In this document: one piece after another, positions 1 to 9,245 of the stretch | Position numbering within the stretch: the stretch's first letter is position 1 | How the letters are laid out: every line of letters begins with the position of its first letter | Assembly (NCBI GenBank): GCA_964496875.1 | Contig: CAZCBH010000014.1 | Span: forward strand, 16,475-80,474 | Reading direction: 5' to 3' | From: RI-106 sp964496875 | GTDB taxonomy: Bacteria; Cyanobacteriota; Vampirovibrionia; Obscuribacterales; Obscuribacteraceae | Length of the DNA: 64,000 nt | Made by a program: the position numbers and the translations under genes | The notes under the pieces: generated by a model | Seen by the model: only the letters and a program-made list of their open reading frames with translations | The model's database searches: none | What the model was told of the DNA's origin: nothing

Positions 1-2
1 GC

Positions 3-89
3 GGTATCATCTGGGGTGACAACGGCGAACCAGGAATAGCGGTGGTGCCTCCCGGAACAGCCATAGACCGACATAAATATCTGCCTTAG
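3..89 (+). CDS. C-terminal end of an unidentified plus-strand gene (partial)
   Basis: One frame is open from the left edge to a TAG at 87-89 and reads as ordinary protein (it ends VPPGTAIDRHKYLP). It would be the last 28 codons of a gene that begins outside the window. Its stop overlaps the stop of the convergent SUI1-like gene by a few bases. The piece is too short to assign a family, and an open frame of this length can occur by chance, so confidence is low. Confidence 0.4.
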   Translation, partial: GIIWGDNGEPGIAVVPPGTAIDRHKYLP

Positions 90-715
90 CGGCGTTTTGA
101 AGGGGCTCCGGCACGCTTGGCGTTATAACCAAGCTCCGCCAGTACCGCAAGTACGCGATCACAGTTATCGCCCTGGATTTCTATCCGACCTTCTTTCACC
201 GTGCCGCCGGTTCCACAGGACTGCTTGAGGCGGCTGGCTAGATTATCCAGTTCCGCAAGTGAAAGCGACAGACCCGATATACATGTAACCTGTTTACCAC
301 GTCTCCCCTTAGATTCGAGCATAACCCGCACTCTGTCCTTGCCTTTGTCAGACGAGGGAGAGGCGGTGCCACCACTTGCAGGAGCAAGCGGCTTTCGTCT
401 GCCGCCTTGCATAATCAGACGAATCATCATAGAGGCGATGTTGCTGTCTATCTGTGCAAGAGCCGTTTCACCATAAAGTCCGCTCAGGTCCCAGCTATCC
501 ACAGGACAGGAGAATGAAACAGAATCAGAATCCGAGACTTCTGCATCGAGAAGGCGGATTACAAGATCCGGCGCCCTCTCGTCACCATCCTCGAGCGCGA
601 TCCAGTTGACCTCGGCCTTATCGGCAGCGGCATTGAAGCGCTCCCGGGCCGAAGCAGCCAGAGGGCTGTCATTCGACCCGGAGACGAATCGGATTATTTT
701 GGGTTCGTCAGCCAC
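86..715 (-). CDS. SUI1/YciH-type translation factor with degenerate LMW-phosphatase-like N-terminus
   Basis: The last 80 or so residues form an SUI1 (eIF1/YciH) domain, including the GRRGKQVTCISGL stretch and the CGTGGTVKEGRIEIQGD core, the fold that monitors start-codon choice on the 30S subunit. The first 110 residues resemble a low-molecular-weight protein tyrosine phosphatase or arsenate reductase: a starting strand IIRFVSGSN followed by SPLAASA, and a later CPVDSWDL with a helical end. The usual P-loop Cys and Arg are absent, so the domain is probably inactive. A low-complexity linker joins the halves. It starts with GTG and follows pckG by 26 bases on the same strand. The SUI1 call is firm; the phosphatase-like reading is my inference from pattern. 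Confidence 0.8.
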   Translation of the reverse strand: MADEPKIIRFVSGSNDSPLAASARERFNAAADKAEVNWIALEDGDERAPDLVIRLLDAEVSDSDSVSFSCPVDSWDLSGLYGETALAQIDSNIASMMIRLIMQGGRRKPLAPASGGTASPSSDKGKDRVRVMLESKGRRGKQVTCISGLSLSLAELDNLASRLKQSCGTGGTVKEGRIEIQGDNCDRVLAVLAELGYNAKRAGAPSKRR

Positions 716-741
716 GAGATATTCGCTCTATCCTCGTTTGC

Positions 742-2574
742 CTAACGCATGAAGCTTAGAGTGAGCAGCTCACGCTTCAGTACCATCTCCCGGGGCAGTC
801 TTTTCTTTAGCTCTTCAAAGAGCTCTTCATGGGTTTCCAGTTCGTGCTTCCAGATTTCAGCATCGATTTCCATAAGCTCGTTGAACTGTTTTTCAGAGAA
901 GCCGTCGAGTCCTGTCCAGTCGATGTCTTCATAGTTGGGCATCCAGCCGAGATTAGTCTGCTTGGCGGTGGCTCGGCCATGCACCCGGTCGAAGATCCAC
1001 TTCAGAACCCGCATGTTCTCGCTGAAACCGGGCCAGATGAACTTGCCGTCTTTATCGGTTCTGAACCAGTTGACACAGAAAATCTGGGGAGCGTTCTCGA
1101 CGATGTGTCCCATCTGCAGCCAGTGATTGAAATAATCACCCATGTGATAGCCGCAGAAAGGCTTCATCGCCATCGGGTCTCTGCGCACATCGCCGACATC
1201 GCCGGCGGCTGCAGCAGTGGTCTCCGAGCCCATGGTGGCAGCCATATAGACTCCGAAATTCCAGTTGAAAGACTCGAACACCAGAGGAATGGCGGAGGCT
1301 CTTCTGCCACCGAATATGAAGGCACTGATAGGCACCCCTTCCGGATCATCCCAGGCCGGATCCAGAGACGGGCACTGGCTTGCCGATACGGTAAATCGGG
1401 CATTGGCATGGGAGGCCCTTCGGTCTGCGTCCGGGGTCCATTTACGACCGCGCCAGTCGGTGAGCTCCGCCGGCGGTTCATCGGTCATGCCTTCCCACCA
1501 GACGTCACCGTCGGGAGTGAGAGCCACATTTGTAAAGATGCAGTTCTTTTCGAGGGTACGCATGGCGTTCAAATTGGTCTTCTCGGAAGTACCGGGCGCC
1601 ACTCCGAAATAGCCTGCTTCGGGGTTGATAGCATAGAGCCTTCCATCTTTACCAGGTTTGATCCAGGCGATATCGTCACCGATGGTGGTGACTTTCCAGC
1701 CTTTCAAGCTCTCGGGCGGAATGATCATAGCCAGGTTGGTCTTGCCGCAAGCACTGGGGAATGCAGCCGCCACGTAGGTCTTCTCTCCTTCGGGCGATTC
1801 GAGACCGAGAATGAGCATGTGCTCAGCCAGCCAGCCTTCTTCTTTAGCCATGTTAGAGGCGATTCTAAGAGCAAAGCATTTTTTGCCGAGCAGGGCGTTG
1901 CCACCATAGCCAGAGCCATAGGACCAGATCTCACGGGTTTCGGGGAAATGACAAATATACTTCTCGAAGGGATGACAGGGCCACGGGTCGTCCTTCTCGC
2001 CGGGCGAGAGCGGATGTCCGACGGAGTGCAGACAGGGCACGAACTCGCCGTCTTCACCCAGAATATCGACCACCTTCTGACCCATGCGGGTCATGATCTT
2101 CATGTTGGCAGCGACATAGGGAGAGTCGGTCAACTCGACCCCGATATGCGCGATGTGAGAGCCCAGCGGTCCCATGCTGAAAGGCACCACATACATGGTG
2201 CGGCCTTTCATGCTCTTTTTAAACAGGTCTTTCAAGACCGACTTCGCTTTTGCAGTCTGCATCCAGTTATTGTTGGGACCGGCATCATCTTTGTTCTCGC
2301 AACAGATGAAAGTACGCTCTTCTACCCTGGCAACATCAGCTGGGTTGGAACGAGCCAGGAAACTTCTCGGTCTTTTCTCTTCGTTTAATGGAATCAATGT
2401 TCCCGATTCGACCATCTCGGCACAGAGCCTGTCATATTCCTCTTCCGAACCGTCACACCAGTAGATGTCATCGGGCTGGCACAGTTCGGCTATCTCCTTA
2501 ACCCAGGCCAACAGCTTCTTGTGTTTGACAGGGTACTGAGGGGCTTTGGATAGTACGGAAGTTTGCTGGGTCAT
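742..2574 (-). CDS. pckG: Phosphoenolpyruvate carboxykinase (GTP)
   Basis: This 610-residue protein is a full-length GTP-dependent PEP carboxykinase, which interconverts oxaloacetate and phosphoenolpyruvate in the cytosol as the entry to gluconeogenesis. The kinase-1a P-loop with the hyperreactive cysteine typical of the GTP class is FPSACGKTN at 272-280 (Cys276). YGSGYGGNALLGKKC near 219-233 and the guanine-binding region near FCVNWFR are present. ATP-type enzymes lack that cysteine and are shorter. The ATG is preceded by a purine-rich GGAAATGGAG region. The SUI1-like gene follows on the same strand, so the two may share a transcript. No key residue appears to be missing. Confidence 0.97.
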   Translation of the reverse strand: MTQQTSVLSKAPQYPVKHKKLLAWVKEIAELCQPDDIYWCDGSEEEYDRLCAEMVESGTLIPLNEEKRPRSFLARSNPADVARVEERTFICCENKDDAGPNNNWMQTAKAKSVLKDLFKKSMKGRTMYVVPFSMGPLGSHIAHIGVELTDSPYVAANMKIMTRMGQKVVDILGEDGEFVPCLHSVGHPLSPGEKDDPWPCHPFEKYICHFPETREIWSYGSGYGGNALLGKKCFALRIASNMAKEEGWLAEHMLILGLESPEGEKTYVAAAFPSACGKTNLAMIIPPESLKGWKVTTIGDDIAWIKPGKDGRLYAINPEAGYFGVAPGTSEKTNLNAMRTLEKNCIFTNVALTPDGDVWWEGMTDEPPAELTDWRGRKWTPDADRRASHANARFTVSASQCPSLDPAWDDPEGVPISAFIFGGRRASAIPLVFESFNWNFGVYMAATMGSETTAAAAGDVGDVRRDPMAMKPFCGYHMGDYFNHWLQMGHIVENAPQIFCVNWFRTDKDGKFIWPGFSENMRVLKWIFDRVHGRATAKQTNLGWMPNYEDIDWTGLDGFSEKQFNELMEIDAEIWKHELETHEELFEELKKRLPREMVLKRELLTLSFMR

Positions 2575-2686
2575 GTCTCCATTTCCTTTTTTATATGCAC
2601 GGCCGGTAATCCCGGAGTCTGATCCTAACCCCTTGAACAGAATAAAATCTCCCTCTCAGGGAGGATCTTGGCAAAATTAATGAAAC

Positions 2687-3658
2687 TCAGACAGCGAGAT
2701 TGCGATACTCGACGAACTCCTGGAATTTTTCGTTCAGATAAGCTTCGTAGGAGACCGGTTGAAAAGAGGAGTTTTCTTTAAATGGCTCTATCAAAGCCTT
2801 GCCTTCCGGCTCGAAAAAGAAAGGCACCGAATAACGAGAATTAGAAGGCGCCTTGATTCTATGACGAGTCGCTTTGAACTCTCCGCCGGTCCAGCGGGTG
2901 AGCAGGTCGCCTATATTCATCACCAGAGAGTTCTCGATAACCCGGGCATCGCTCCACTGTCCTTCTCCGTTCAAAACCTGTAATCCGCCGGTATTATCTT
3001 GCAGCAATAATGTGATGATGCCTGAATCAGTATGGGTGGGGGTGGTGAAGAGAACACCTGTCTTATCGTCCCGCTCCAGATTAGACTGATCCTTCATCCG
3101 GGAAAGACCCGGATAATGGAGCAACCTTAAGGTGGAGAGGGTGTTTCCGAAGCGTTCATTGAAATAGCCCGGGGTAAGTCCGAAATAGTCTTCGAAAGCA
3201 GCCAACATAACCCGGCCGACAGTAAGATGACTCTCGAAATAAGTATCCATGAAGGTTCTGAATCCTGGCAACTCGGACTCTTCAGGAAAAACCGAGAGTT
3301 CATCGAATACATAACCGGAGCAGGTCAGCTCATAGCCCTGCCAGCCGGCTTCAAAGCCTTCTTTAAAAGAGTTGGAGCCGTCGTCCACCGGGAAAAAAAC
3401 CCGGTATCTGTTGCTGTTCCCTTCCCTGTTTCGGGTCAGGGCGTCTTTTGTAGATTGGGGCAGAGCGAAGAAGGCCTTCGCCTGGTCGAACATTGTTTTG
3501 TAGAGTTCCTCTCTACCGAGATCGACCAGATAGACAAAACCCCAGGTCGAACAGGCCGATGCCAGTCGCTTCAACTCGTCTCGATAGGCTGTATTTGATC
3601 TGGGACCGGAGAGAACTTTGAAACTGACGGCAGGAATTTGCTCTTCGAATTTAGTCAT
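2687..3658 (-). CDS. 2-oxoglutarate/Fe(II)-dependent oxygenase (isopenicillin N synthase-like)
   Basis: The protein is 323 residues, a normal length for this family. The iron triad is visible as His209 and Asp211 (THTDSG) and His266 (KATRHR), and the 2OG-binding Arg and Ser as R275-Y-S277. An N-terminal DIOX_N-like region (STWGFVYLVDLG) precedes the jelly roll. Such enzymes hydroxylate or oxidatively cyclise small molecules. Specificity cannot be read from sequence, and no biosynthetic neighbour points to a substrate. The gene is divergent from the cysteine/cystathionine synthase gene, with 72 bases shared between them. True isopenicillin N synthase is unlikely because no NRPS is near. Confidence 0.9.
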   Translation of the reverse strand: MTKFEEQIPAVSFKVLSGPRSNTAYRDELKRLASACSTWGFVYLVDLGREELYKTMFDQAKAFFALPQSTKDALTRNREGNSNRYRVFFPVDDGSNSFKEGFEAGWQGYELTCSGYVFDELSVFPEESELPGFRTFMDTYFESHLTVGRVMLAAFEDYFGLTPGYFNERFGNTLSTLRLLHYPGLSRMKDQSNLERDDKTGVLFTTPTHTDSGIITLLLQDNTGGLQVLNGEGQWSDARVIENSLVMNIGDLLTRWTGGEFKATRHRIKAPSNSRYSVPFFFEPEGKALIEPFKENSSFQPVSYEAYLNEKFQEFVEYRNLAV

Positions 3659-3730
3659 GATATTGAGGCTTTGAAGGAAATAGACAAGCCGGTATGATAC
3701 AGCATAGATTGGCTCAAAGATAAGAAGAGA

Positions 3731-4708
3731 ATGGAAATCTACAATTCAATCGAAGAGATGGTGGGCAATACACCTATCCTCAAACTGCACAGATTTGGCG
3801 AAGGCCTTGGATCAAGCATCCTTGCCAAGTGCGAGTTTCTCAATCCGGGCGGTTCAGTCAAAGACCGCATCGGCTTCTATATGGTGGAAGAAGCAGAGAG
3901 AAAGGGGTTTTTAAAGCCCGGCGGCACTATTGTAGAAGCCACTGCCGGCAATACCGGCATAGGACTTGCCATGGCGGCGGCTTTCAAAGGCTATAAGCTT
4001 ATAGCGGTGATGTCCGAGAAGGTGAGCAAAGACAAGGTGAACATGCTCAAATGCCTGGGGGCAGAGACCGTGGTCATGCCTTCCGGGCTGCCTAGATCCG
4101 ACCCGGAACACTTTATGAACAAAGCCATTGAAATCGCCGAAGAAAAGGGAGCCTGGCTCGCCGACCAGTTTTTCAACGGCAGCAACGTGGAAGCCCATTA
4201 CAAAAGCACAGGCCCTGAGATATGGCGGCAGACGGAAGGAGAGGTCGATGTGCTGGTGGCGGGCGTGGGCACCGGAGGCACTCTCAGCGGTGCAGGAAAG
4301 TACCTCAAAGAGATGAAGCCGTCGGTGAAAGTGGTTCTGGCCGACCCTGAAGGCAGCATGCTGAAAGGCATAGTAGAAGGGAAAGAGGCATCGAGTTCCT
4401 CTTATCTGGTGGAGGGCATCGGACAAGACTTTGTACCGGGCAACTTCGACATGGAGCTGGTGGATGATGTGATCTCGGTATCGGACCGAGATTCTCTTGC
4501 CGCAGCAAAACAGCTATTTGAGAAAGAGGCTCTTTTTGTGGGCAGCTCTTCGGGCTGTATCGCCCATGCCGCCAGGCAGTATGCCCTGGATATAGAGAAG
4601 GAGAACAATGCTCTCAATATAGTAGCGATTCTCCCCGATGGCGGCAGAAGCTATATGAGCACCGTCTACGATCCCGAATGGCTTGCCCTTAAATTGCCAT
4701 CTCCTTAA
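3731..4708 (+). CDS. PLP-dependent cystathionine beta-synthase / cysteine synthase family enzyme
   Basis: This is a fold-type II PLP enzyme of 325 residues. The Schiff-base lysine is Lys44 in NPGGSVKDRIG, the substrate loop is EATAGNTGIGLA, and the phosphate-binding loop is GVGTGGTLSG. The PDGGRSYMSTVYDPEW ending and the long insertion-free core look more like the catalytic core of cystathionine beta-synthase than like CysK, but the regulatory CBS pair is absent. It could use serine plus homocysteine, or O-acetylserine plus sulfide. A gamma-family transsulfuration enzyme at 18730-19926 makes the reverse transsulfuration route plausible. The start has AAGAAGAG just upstream. Confidence 0.9.
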   Translation: MEIYNSIEEMVGNTPILKLHRFGEGLGSSILAKCEFLNPGGSVKDRIGFYMVEEAERKGFLKPGGTIVEATAGNTGIGLAMAAAFKGYKLIAVMSEKVSKDKVNMLKCLGAETVVMPSGLPRSDPEHFMNKAIEIAEEKGAWLADQFFNGSNVEAHYKSTGPEIWRQTEGEVDVLVAGVGTGGTLSGAGKYLKEMKPSVKVVLADPEGSMLKGIVEGKEASSSSYLVEGIGQDFVPGNFDMELVDDVISVSDRDSLAAAKQLFEKEALFVGSSSGCIAHAARQYALDIEKENNALNIVAILPDGGRSYMSTVYDPEWLALKLPSP

Positions 4709-4828
4709 AAGCCACCGGCAGTCCAAAGTAAATCTTTTAGAAGAGAGGGCGGCATGCAAGCAACCCCTTGGCAAGCAAAGAGCCGGTTATAGAGTAAAAT
4801 TAGGAGCTTTAGTATAGGGTCATCGAAG

Positions 4829-6550
4829 ATGTCAGAATCCCCCGCCCATGAAGTGGCAAAAGCCTCTGATTTTATAAGAGAGATCATCAACAAAGATCTG
4901 GAAGCCGGTCGCCACGACAAGGTAGTCACCCGCTTTCCACCAGAGCCGAATGGTTTTTTGCATATAGGCCACGCCAAATCTATCTGTCTCAATTTCGGAC
5001 TGGCTAAAGAATATAGCCAGAGACTGCCGGGAACAGGCACCGATTGTCATCTTCGGTTCGACGACACAGACCCTACCAAAGAAGACACCCTCTACGAAGA
5101 GAGTATCCAGGCTGATGTGCGCTGGCTCGGTTTCGACTGGAAAGAGATCTATCACGCCAGCGATTATTTCGAAAGGCTATATGAATGTGCCGAGCATCTG
5201 ATTGAAGCAGGCAAAGCCTATGTCTGCAGCTTGAGCGACCCTGAGATTCGCGAATACAGAGGCACTGTAAAAAGCGCCGGCAAAAACAGCCCTTATAGAG
5301 AACGCGGTGTCGAGGAGAATCTCGATCTTTTCAGACGCATGCGCAAAGGCGAATTCAAAGACGGAGAGCATGTACTGCGCGCCAAAATCGACATGGCAAA
5401 TCCCAATATGAAGATGCGCGACCCCTTGCTCTACCGCATTCGCCATGCCAGACACCATATGACAGGCGATCAGTGGTGCATCTATCCGATGTATGATTTC
5501 GCCCATCCAATATCCGATGCCATAGAAGGCATCACCCATAGTATCTGCACCCTGGAGTTCGAGAACAACCGTGAGCTCTATGACTGGGTGGTGGACGAAT
5601 TGATGGAATTCGCCAAATTTCCGACCCGGCCAAGACAGTATGAGTTCGCCAGACTCAACCTCAACTATACGGTGATGAGCAAAAGAAGATTGCTCGAACT
5701 GGTGGAAGGCTTACATGTAAGGGGCTGGGACGACCCTCGCTTGCCGACGCTTGCCGGATTGAGAAGAAGGGGCTATACGCCTGAGAGTATTAGAGATCTC
5801 TGTGCCAGTGTCGGTGTGGCCAAGGCGAACAGTACCGTAGACATGGCCCAGTTGGAGTTCTGCATACGAAACGACCTCAATCACAAAGCACCACGAGTGA
5901 TGGCGGTTTTAAAACCGCTCAAACTGATAATCGACAACTATCCGGAAGACAAGGTAGAAGAGCTGGAAGCCTCTTACTGGCCCCATGATGTTCCGAAAGA
6001 AGGCAGCCGCATGGTGCCTTTCTCGAAAGAGATTTATATCGAGCAGGATGACTTCATGCTGGATCCGCCCAAGAAGTACTTTCGTCTCGCCCCCGGCGCC
6101 GAAGTACGGTTGCGCTACGCCTACTGTGTCACCTGCACCGACGTGGTCAAAGACGCCGACGGCAATGTCACCGAGATTCACTGCACCTACGACCCGGATA
6201 CGCTGGGCAAGAACCCGGAAGGTAGAAAAGTAAAAGGCATCATCCACTGGGTGAGCGCCGCCCACGCCGTGGACGCCGAAGTAAGGCTCTATGACCGCCT
6301 GCTCTCCCAGGAGGCACCGCCCACGGGCAAAGATAGCGAGTTTCTCAACGCTATCAACCCCGATGCCCTCGTTGTTCTGACCGGCTGCAAATTAGAGCGC
6401 AGCCTGGCCGATGCCAAGCCGCAAGATCGCTTCCAGTTCGAGCGCCAGGGTTATTTCATCAACGACGAGAAGGACAGTAAGCCTGACGCGCCGGTATACA
6501 ATCGCATAGTCACCTTAAAAGACTCCTGGGCACGGTCCCAGGGCAAATAG
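4829..6550 (+). CDS. glnS: Glutaminyl-tRNA synthetase
   Basis: This 573-residue class I synthetase charges tRNA-Gln with glutamine. The signature PPEPNGFLHIGHAKSI places HIGH at residues 45-48, and the KMSKS equivalent is VMSKRR. FDDTDPTKED and the GlnRS-type ending, with two beta-barrel anticodon-binding domains, separate it from GluRS, which has a helical anticodon domain. Direct glutaminylation means this organism need not depend on GatCAB for tRNA-Gln. The ATG has only a weak ribosome site (TCGAAG). The gene follows the cysteine/cystathionine synthase gene by 120 bases in the same direction and may share its transcript. Confidence 0.96.
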   Translation: MSESPAHEVAKASDFIREIINKDLEAGRHDKVVTRFPPEPNGFLHIGHAKSICLNFGLAKEYSQRLPGTGTDCHLRFDDTDPTKEDTLYEESIQADVRWLGFDWKEIYHASDYFERLYECAEHLIEAGKAYVCSLSDPEIREYRGTVKSAGKNSPYRERGVEENLDLFRRMRKGEFKDGEHVLRAKIDMANPNMKMRDPLLYRIRHARHHMTGDQWCIYPMYDFAHPISDAIEGITHSICTLEFENNRELYDWVVDELMEFAKFPTRPRQYEFARLNLNYTVMSKRRLLELVEGLHVRGWDDPRLPTLAGLRRRGYTPESIRDLCASVGVAKANSTVDMAQLEFCIRNDLNHKAPRVMAVLKPLKLIIDNYPEDKVEELEASYWPHDVPKEGSRMVPFSKEIYIEQDDFMLDPPKKYFRLAPGAEVRLRYAYCVTCTDVVKDADGNVTEIHCTYDPDTLGKNPEGRKVKGIIHWVSAAHAVDAEVRLYDRLLSQEAPPTGKDSEFLNAINPDALVVLTGCKLERSLADAKPQDRFQFERQGYFINDEKDSKPDAPVYNRIVTLKDSWARSQGK

Positions 6551-6826
6551 AGCGTCCGGATAAAGCTATTAAAAGGCTGTTACTTAACAATTCGGTTTTC
6601 TATCAATCAGGGGCAGAGCCTCTGTAACCTTTGTTGGGCAATGGTTTTAAGTCTCCGCGAACCGGGACCCTGCCTGTTCTCGTAAACATTGTCAAGAAAC
6701 AAAATCGAAAAAATTGTGGATTCCAGCAGATCTTGCCCTATGATGTCGACTTCTCGCCTTGGGTCGGGAAATTCAACCTATTTAAACCACAGCTTAGAAT
6801 CAAAATTAGAAGCCCGGGAGACCATC

Positions 6827-7090
6827 ATGAACACAGTCACAAGAAACAAGACCCGCGGTCTTGTACAGATAACCAGAGTCTCTGAGAAGCACTGGAACTG
6901 TTCGGTAGTTTTCTATGGTGAAGACACCAAACTCTGTCCGGTCCGACTGAGCACCAGAGAGGTTATTCAAGTATTGCGCACCCTCGGCGCACCGGCTCCG
7001 GTATCAAGCAAAGAGAGCCATATCGTCGAGTTCTTCAACACTCCCCGCTGGGTGGAGCTGAAAGAGTTCGGATTCTATCCTGTAAGCTAG
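6827..7090 (+). CDS. Small hypothetical protein (87 aa)
   Basis: I do not recognise the family. The 87-residue product begins MNTVTRNKTRGLVQ and looks like a small mixed alpha/beta cytosolic protein with no membrane segment. I chose the ATG at 6827 because GGGAG sits nine bases upstream. A longer in-frame start at 6689 adds 46 low-quality residues. A strong hairpin terminator follows directly, so this is a monocistronic unit. Nothing in the sequence gives a function. Confidence 0.65.
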   Translation: MNTVTRNKTRGLVQITRVSEKHWNCSVVFYGEDTKLCPVRLSTREVIQVLRTLGAPAPVSSKESHIVEFFNTPRWVELKEFGFYPVS

Positions 7091-7110
7091 TCGCTCTTAA
7101 GATAAGAAAG

Positions 7111-7145
7111 AAAGAGGTGGAGTTTCTCCATCTCTTTCCTTTTTG
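7111..7145 (+). terminator. Intrinsic terminator, bidirectional
   Basis: A 12-bp stem (AAAGAGGTGGAG with CTCCATCTCTTT, one G-T wobble) closes a TTT loop and is followed by CCTTTTT. It ends the small plus-strand gene. Read on the other strand, it directly follows the stop of the MscS gene and has a T-rich tail, so it probably serves both. Confidence 0.85.
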
Positions 7146-8579
7146 TTAGCGCTGTCCGGTCCGCGTCGCAATTCTCGACCTATGCCCAGTGGACGGGCTG
7201 AAACCCGCATCTGTATCTGGGACCGTATCTGCAACCGGTTCGAAACCTGATGCAACTCCTTTCTCGAGGGCAAGATTAAACTCCGGGCTCCGTCCCGCCT
7301 TATCTACCCCCGGATAGACCGTGACATGGGGATACGGAATCTCTATTCCTAGAGCATCGAAGCGCTTCTTGAGACGGCGCTTGAACTCGCGACCGACCCG
7401 CCACTGCATTATCGGCCTGGTTTTGGTACGCGCGCGGATAATGACGGCAGAATCGGCGAACTGCTCAAGACCCATCACTTCCAGCGGTTCTAATATGGCC
7501 ACAGAGTACTCTTCGTCGGTCCTCAGCTCCTCGTCCACCGCTTTCATCACCTCGATAACCTGGTCGACGTCTTCTTTGTAGGCGACACCGACATCGAAGA
7601 GATAGCCTGAATACTCCTTGGTCATGTTGGTGACCACGGTCACCTCGCCGGAGGGGATGAAATGAACGTTGTGGGAGATATCGCGCAGAATCACCATCCG
7701 CAAAGTGAGCTTCTCGACCACTCCGCTCTTGTCTGCTATCTGGACGACATCACCGACCCGGATCTGGTCCTCCAGTAAAATGAAAAAGCCCGAGATCATG
7801 TCCTTGACAAGATTCTGAGCACCAAAACCGATGGCCAGTCCAAGCACTCCGGCGCCGGCCAGGAGCGGTGCCAAATCTATACCCAGCACCTTCAAGGTAT
7901 CGAGCACCACAGTGAATAGAATGAGCGCCCATATGCAATAGCGAAAGACCGAACCGAGGGTGTCTGCTCTTTTCTTCAGCTCGGTGCCGTCTTTCTTACG
8001 GGTGAGAATACGCACTAGATAATCGCAGAGTACATCCGAGAGCTTGACGAAAACGATGGCTAAAAACCATATAAAAATGAGATAGCTGCCTTTGTCTTCC
8101 ACCCAGCCTCTGAGGTCGTCGATGCGCTCATCCATGGTTTTCTGCCGGGGACGACTTTTCTTTACCGTCGTCTTAGCGCTCTCAGGCTGCTTCTTCTCGA
8201 CGGCTCTATTCTCCTCACGATTAGACTCGGTCACAGAAGCCGGATTCGAAGGTCCAACCGGAGCAGGCTCTAACGCATCGGAAACGACATCGGAATCGGC
8301 ATCGGCGGCGACAGCCTGTGTCGATGTCTCTGGCGCGGTCTCTTTCTCTAAGGGCTCTGCGCTCTTTTCGATTTGGGATGTCTCTTCATCTTTCGCCGAA
8401 TCTCCTTCCAGGGGAGCATAGGGCTCCATCTCTTCGCCCCAGTCAGAATTGTCGACCGCAGGGCTGTTGATATGCCCATGCTTGTCCTGGGCTGAACAAG
8501 GGCTCATCAGGACAAAGACAAGAACCAGACAGGAGAAAAGAATCAGCGAAAAAGCATTGTTGAGAGCGACTTTTGCCAT
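7146..8579 (-). CDS. MscS-family mechanosensitive ion channel
   Basis: This 477-residue protein begins with a signal-like hydrophobic segment (residues 7-30, ending in CSAQ), then a long acidic, Ala/Glu-rich periplasmic linker to about residue 150. Three membrane spans and the MscS pore signature follow (GLAIGFGAQNLVKDMISG, then FILLEDQIRVGDVV), with the cytoplasmic vestibule after them. Such channels open under membrane tension and release solutes during osmotic downshock. The start is supported by GAGG nine bases upstream. The end lies against a bidirectional terminator. The extended N-terminus makes it a larger MscS type rather than the minimal 280-residue form. Confidence 0.93.
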   Translation of the reverse strand: MAKVALNNAFSLILFSCLVLVFVLMSPCSAQDKHGHINSPAVDNSDWGEEMEPYAPLEGDSAKDEETSQIEKSAEPLEKETAPETSTQAVAADADSDVVSDALEPAPVGPSNPASVTESNREENRAVEKKQPESAKTTVKKSRPRQKTMDERIDDLRGWVEDKGSYLIFIWFLAIVFVKLSDVLCDYLVRILTRKKDGTELKKRADTLGSVFRYCIWALILFTVVLDTLKVLGIDLAPLLAGAGVLGLAIGFGAQNLVKDMISGFFILLEDQIRVGDVVQIADKSGVVEKLTLRMVILRDISHNVHFIPSGEVTVVTNMTKEYSGYLFDVGVAYKEDVDQVIEVMKAVDEELRTDEEYSVAILEPLEVMGLEQFADSAVIIRARTKTRPIMQWRVGREFKRRLKKRFDALGIEIPYPHVTVYPGVDKAGRSPEFNLALEKGVASGFEPVADTVPDTDAGFSPSTGHRSRIATRTGQR

Positions 8580-8685
8580 GGGCTAAGACCTCGGACCAAG
8601 GATACCGGATGTCAATCGATCCTAACGAATTTCCCCGGGAAAGTAAGGTCGAAAGCCCGATTTTGAAGAGTCGTGAAGGTAAAGT

Positions 8686-9243
8686 ATGATGGAGAACCAT
8701 GTTAAGCTAACGCAAATGAAGAGCCAGAAACCCAGTGGTGAGAGCAAAGGGATTAAACGACATCCCTGCCTGAGACCCCTTTCGAGGGATCATCTGCTTG
8801 CTTTGATAGGCGCTCAGAAGTTGATTAAGACAGGTCGGCAGGAAATATCTATAGAAGAAGGACTGAGCGCCTTCGCCAATATCTGGCAGAACGAGATAAC
8901 CATACATCTGGCGGACGAAGAGGCGATTCTGCCTGAGTTCATAAAAGAGGACTCGGATAAAGAGAGATTGCTCGGTGATCATAAGAGGCTGAGAGAATTT
9001 GCCGAAAAGCTATCAGAAGAATACTCGGATAAAAGTTCAGTGCTTGCCCTGGCAGGTCAAGCCGGCGCCTTTCTCGATGCTCATATCCGCTGGGAAGAGC
9101 GTGAGTTCTTTCCTCGTATAGAGCAAACGGCAAGCGAAGAAGAGATAGAGCGTCTGCTTGCTCTGACCGATGAGGTCGAGGCAAAACGCAGTCGTAATCG
9201 CAATTGCGATTCTCGTATTCGTTCTAAGAAGAAGCAGAACTAA
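8686..9243 (+). CDS. Hemerythrin-like (HHE) metal-binding protein
   Basis: This 185-residue helical protein has the di-iron hemerythrin pattern: His36 in SRDH, His74 with Glu78 in HLADEE, His99 in GDHKR, and His133 with Glu137 in HIRWEERE. Family members sense or store O2 or NO, or take part in iron-sulfur repair (RIC/YtfE). This one lacks the N-terminal ScdA domain of RIC proteins. The C-terminal 20 residues are Arg/Lys/Asn-rich and look disordered. GAAGG lies six bases before the ATG. The gene converges on the next one with two bases between the stops. Confidence 0.88.
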   Translation: MMENHVKLTQMKSQKPSGESKGIKRHPCLRPLSRDHLLALIGAQKLIKTGRQEISIEEGLSAFANIWQNEITIHLADEEAILPEFIKEDSDKERLLGDHKRLREFAEKLSEEYSDKSSVLALAGQAGAFLDAHIRWEEREFFPRIEQTASEEEIERLLALTDEVEAKRSRNRNCDSRIRSKKKQN

Positions 9244-9245
9244 AT

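Noticed and set aside
829..2388. A 519-codon plus-strand frame across the PEP carboxykinase gene
   Set aside because: It is antisense to a clear, full-length pckG and its translation has no family character; long antisense frames are common opposite such genes.
6631..6885. An 84-codon frame before the small gene at 6827
   Set aside because: It overlaps the better-supported ATG at 6827 in another frame and lacks a ribosome site.
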